Assembly: GCF_934294775.1 (NCBI RefSeq)
Contig: NZ_CAKRAH010000059.1
Span: 1 to 16,141, forward strand
DNA from: an uncultured Dorea sp.
GTDB lineage: Bacteria; Bacillota; Clostridia; Lachnospirales; Lachnospiraceae
Reading direction: 5' to 3'
Length of the DNA: 16,141 bases
The notes under the pieces were generated by a model. It made no database searches and had not been told where the DNA came from. It saw only the letters and a program-made list of their open reading frames with translations. The position numbers and the translations under genes were made by a program. Below are positions 15,155 to 16,141 of this stretch, piece by piece (within the stretch, counting starts at the first letter, position 1; the number at the start of each line of letters is the position of its first letter).

Positions 15155-15745
15155 ATGATAATCAGAAATATTAATCTGGAAACCGTATGTGGAATTACCA
15201 GCAAACTTCCGGAAAATACATTGCCGGAGATTGCATTTGCGGGAAAATCCAATGTAGGAAAATCATCACTGATCAATGCGCTCATGAACCGCAAATCATA
15301 TGCAAGAATATCGGCCACACCGGGAAAGACACAGACAATCAATTTTTATAACATCAATGAGGAATTATATCTGGTGGATCTCCCGGGATATGGATATGCG
15401 AAAGTATCCGAACAGGAGAAGATCAAATGGGGACAGCTGATCGAGCGGTACCTTCATGGCTCAAAGCAGTTGAAGGTAGTATTCCTTCTGATCGATATCC
15501 GCCACAAACCGTCTGGAAATGATAAGATGATGTATGAGTGGATCGTATCCCAGGGATTTAATCCGGTGATCATAGCTACAAAACTTGATAAGATCAAAAG
15601 AAGCCAGAAAGACAAGCAGATCAAGATCGTAAAAGAGGGTCTGGGAGTACTGCCTGGAACAGTTGTGATTCCATTTTCTTCCGTTACGAAGCAGGGAAGA
15701 GATGAGATATGGGAGTTGGTGGAGAAAGAATATCTTGTTGTTTAA
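15155..15745 (+). CDS. ysxC: Ribosome biogenesis GTPase YsxC/EngB (YihA)
   Basis: This essential small GTPase acts late in 50S subunit assembly. The 196-residue protein contains P-loop GKSNVGKS (30-37), the switch region with ATPGKTQTINFY (54-65), G3 DLPGYGYAKV (75-84) and G4 TKLDK (142-146). The IRHKPSGND stretch near 115-123 is typical of the family. AAGGAG (15144-15149) lies five bases before ATG 15155. The lon-ysxC order is also found in Bacillus, and the short gap suggests co-transcription. A 12-codon ORF from ATG 15136 overlaps the start out of frame and is probably not real. Confidence 0.96.
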   Translation: MIIRNINLETVCGITSKLPENTLPEIAFAGKSNVGKSSLINALMNRKSYARISATPGKTQTINFYNINEELYLVDLPGYGYAKVSEQEKIKWGQLIERYLHGSKQLKVVFLLIDIRHKPSGNDKMMYEWIVSQGFNPVIIATKLDKIKRSQKDKQIKIVKEGLGVLPGTVVIPFSSVTKQGRDEIWELVEKEYLVV

Positions 15746-15870
15746 TACACTATTTCATTGAGACCTCCCGGTCCATGAGAAAGCGCTGGTATCCTGTTTG
15801 CAGCGCCAAAAAACGCTGCAAACAGGATACCAGCGCTTTCTCATGTCGTGATTGGCATGCGGTAGTGTAT
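15745..15870. repeat. Possible element bounded by short inverted ends around the long hairpin
   Basis: ATACACTA (15745-15752) and its exact reverse complement TAGTGTAT (15863-15870) flank the 32-bp hairpin nearly symmetrically, with 21 and 17 unpaired bases between the inner and outer arms. The unit could be a small non-autonomous palindromic element inserted right at the ysxC stop, or an extended RNA structure. No target-site duplication is visible and there is no coding sequence. Confidence 0.35.
15774..15845. repeat. Perfect 32-bp inverted repeat with 8-base loop
   Basis: The left arm (15774-15805, beginning CATGAGAAAGCGCTGG) and right arm (15814-15845, ending GCGCTTTCTCATG) are exact complements without a single mismatch, around the loop CCAAAAAA. 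The hairpin begins 29 bases after the ysxC stop. No T-run follows the right arm, so it is not a standard intrinsic terminator, and it is much longer and more perfect than one needs to be. Its RNA would be a long duplex suited to RNase III cleavage or 3'-end protection. A repeated palindromic element is the main alternative. Confidence 0.9.
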
Positions 15871-15927
15871 GAAACAGTAGCAGGCGTAACTGGGACGCTT
15901 ACCCGGAAAGGAAAAATATATGTATAT

Positions 15928-15991
15928 AAAAAGTGTTACGTTAATTACGTATTCTGTTTATCAAGAATGTAATTAATGTAACACTTTTTTT
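15928..15991 (+). terminator. Strong A/T-flanked terminator downstream of ysxC
   Basis: The arm at 15928-15954 (AAAAAGTGTTACGTTAATTA...) pairs with 15965-15989 (...TAATGTAACACTTTTT) around a 10-base loop, with one 2-base bulge and one G-U pair. Seven T residues close it (15985-15991). The opposite strand also ends in T residues, so it can work both ways. It ends the lon-ysxC unit about 180 bases after the ysxC stop. The next possible gene begins 22 bases later, so attenuation of that gene is conceivable. Confidence 0.8.
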
Positions 15992-16013
15992 GATTATATA
16001 TTTCCAAAGAGCC

Positions 16014-16141
16014 ATGAAAGACACTAAAAAAGCCATTTTCACGTTTTTGTGGGTACATTTGCAAAACAGAGATGGAAAATGATTCTGATCGGTGTATTTG
16101 TTATGACTGGTACATTTATCGGTTCGGCAGTGATCGCGCAG
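16014..16141 (+). pseudogene. Start of a probable membrane protein, apparently frameshifted, cut by the window edge
   Basis: From ATG 16014 the frame reads MKDTKKAIFTFLWVHLQ and then stops at TGA 16080-16082. In another frame, from about 16064 to the end, the reading is KQRWKMILIGVFVMTGTFIGSAVIAQ, a basic stretch followed by a hydrophobic helix. Adding one A to the AAAA tract at 16063-16066 would join the two into one natural-looking N-terminus of a membrane protein. A real frameshift, a sequencing error or an independent start at ATG 16079 are all possible. Ribosome binding sites are weak for both starts. The family is not recognised. Confidence 0.35.

Noticed and set aside
15136..15174. 12-codon ORF (MNKRRQYDNQKY) overlapping the ysxC start
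   Set aside because: AGGAG abuts the ATG directly with no spacer, and the ORF is out of frame with ysxC. It is too short to claim as a leader peptide.
14719..15342. 207-codon minus-strand ORF opposite the end of lon and start of ysxC
   Set aside because: It is antisense to conserved domains, Ser-rich without motifs, and has no ribosome binding site that I can support.
15774..15845. Ordinary intrinsic terminator for ysxC
   Set aside because: No T-run follows the right arm. A proper terminator with a T-tract is found at 15928-15991.
15709..15972. 87-codon plus-strand ORF overlapping the ysxC end and the long hairpin
   Set aside because: It overlaps ysxC out of frame, reads through the perfect inverted repeat and ends in the terminator. 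No coding signal is seen.

Overview
This window looks like chromosomal core sequence from an anaerobic low-to-middle-GC Firmicute, most likely a Lachnospiraceae/Clostridia member. That placement is inferred from the strong AGGAGG-type ribosome binding sites, the gene orders secA-prfB, hom-lysC and tig-clpP-clpX-lon-ysxC, and the style of the protein sequences. I see no rRNA, tRNA, CRISPR array, phage gene, transposase or toxin-antitoxin pair. Nearly all the coding space is conserved housekeeping. The unusual signals lie in translation control and in the intergenic DNA.

Layout. (1) Positions 28-897: an extended -10 promoter overlapped by a perfect inverted repeat drives a HisA of the eukaryote-like (yeast HIS6) type. 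(2) 936-7218: a good promoter precedes secA, then prfB (with its self-regulatory +1 frameshift), hom and lysC, all on the plus strand with gaps of 49, 18 and 26 bases. This is probably one transcription unit joining protein export, translation termination and entry into the threonine/methionine/lysine pathway. lysC carries an internal in-frame start with an ideal ribosome binding site, which should give a separate regulatory beta subunit. (3) 7227-8349: two minus-strand genes, an XRE-type regulator and a CYTH-fold phosphohydrolase, separated by a symmetric terminator. (4) 8350-9177: a structured promoter/leader region (inverted repeat, tandem 12-bp repeat, two hairpins) ahead of a DJ-1/PfpI family gene. 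(5) 9272-15745: the protein quality-control block tig, clpP, clpX, lon, followed by the ribosome-assembly GTPase ysxC. Lon is set apart from clpX by a likely terminator and a degenerate repeat array. (6) 15746-16141, without a complete gene: a perfect 32-bp inverted repeat with an 8-base loop, a strong A/T-flanked terminator hairpin, and the start of a probable membrane protein that reads correctly only if one base is added.

Functional theme. Trigger factor folds nascent chains, ClpXP and Lon remove damaged or regulatory proteins, and SecA exports proteins, so much of the window is a protein-fate neighbourhood. I did not find a convincing undescribed multi-gene system. The best candidates for a second look are the long perfect hairpin after ysxC, the repeat array between clpX and lon, the internal lysC start, the eukaryote-type HisA, and the structured leader of the DJ-1 family gene.
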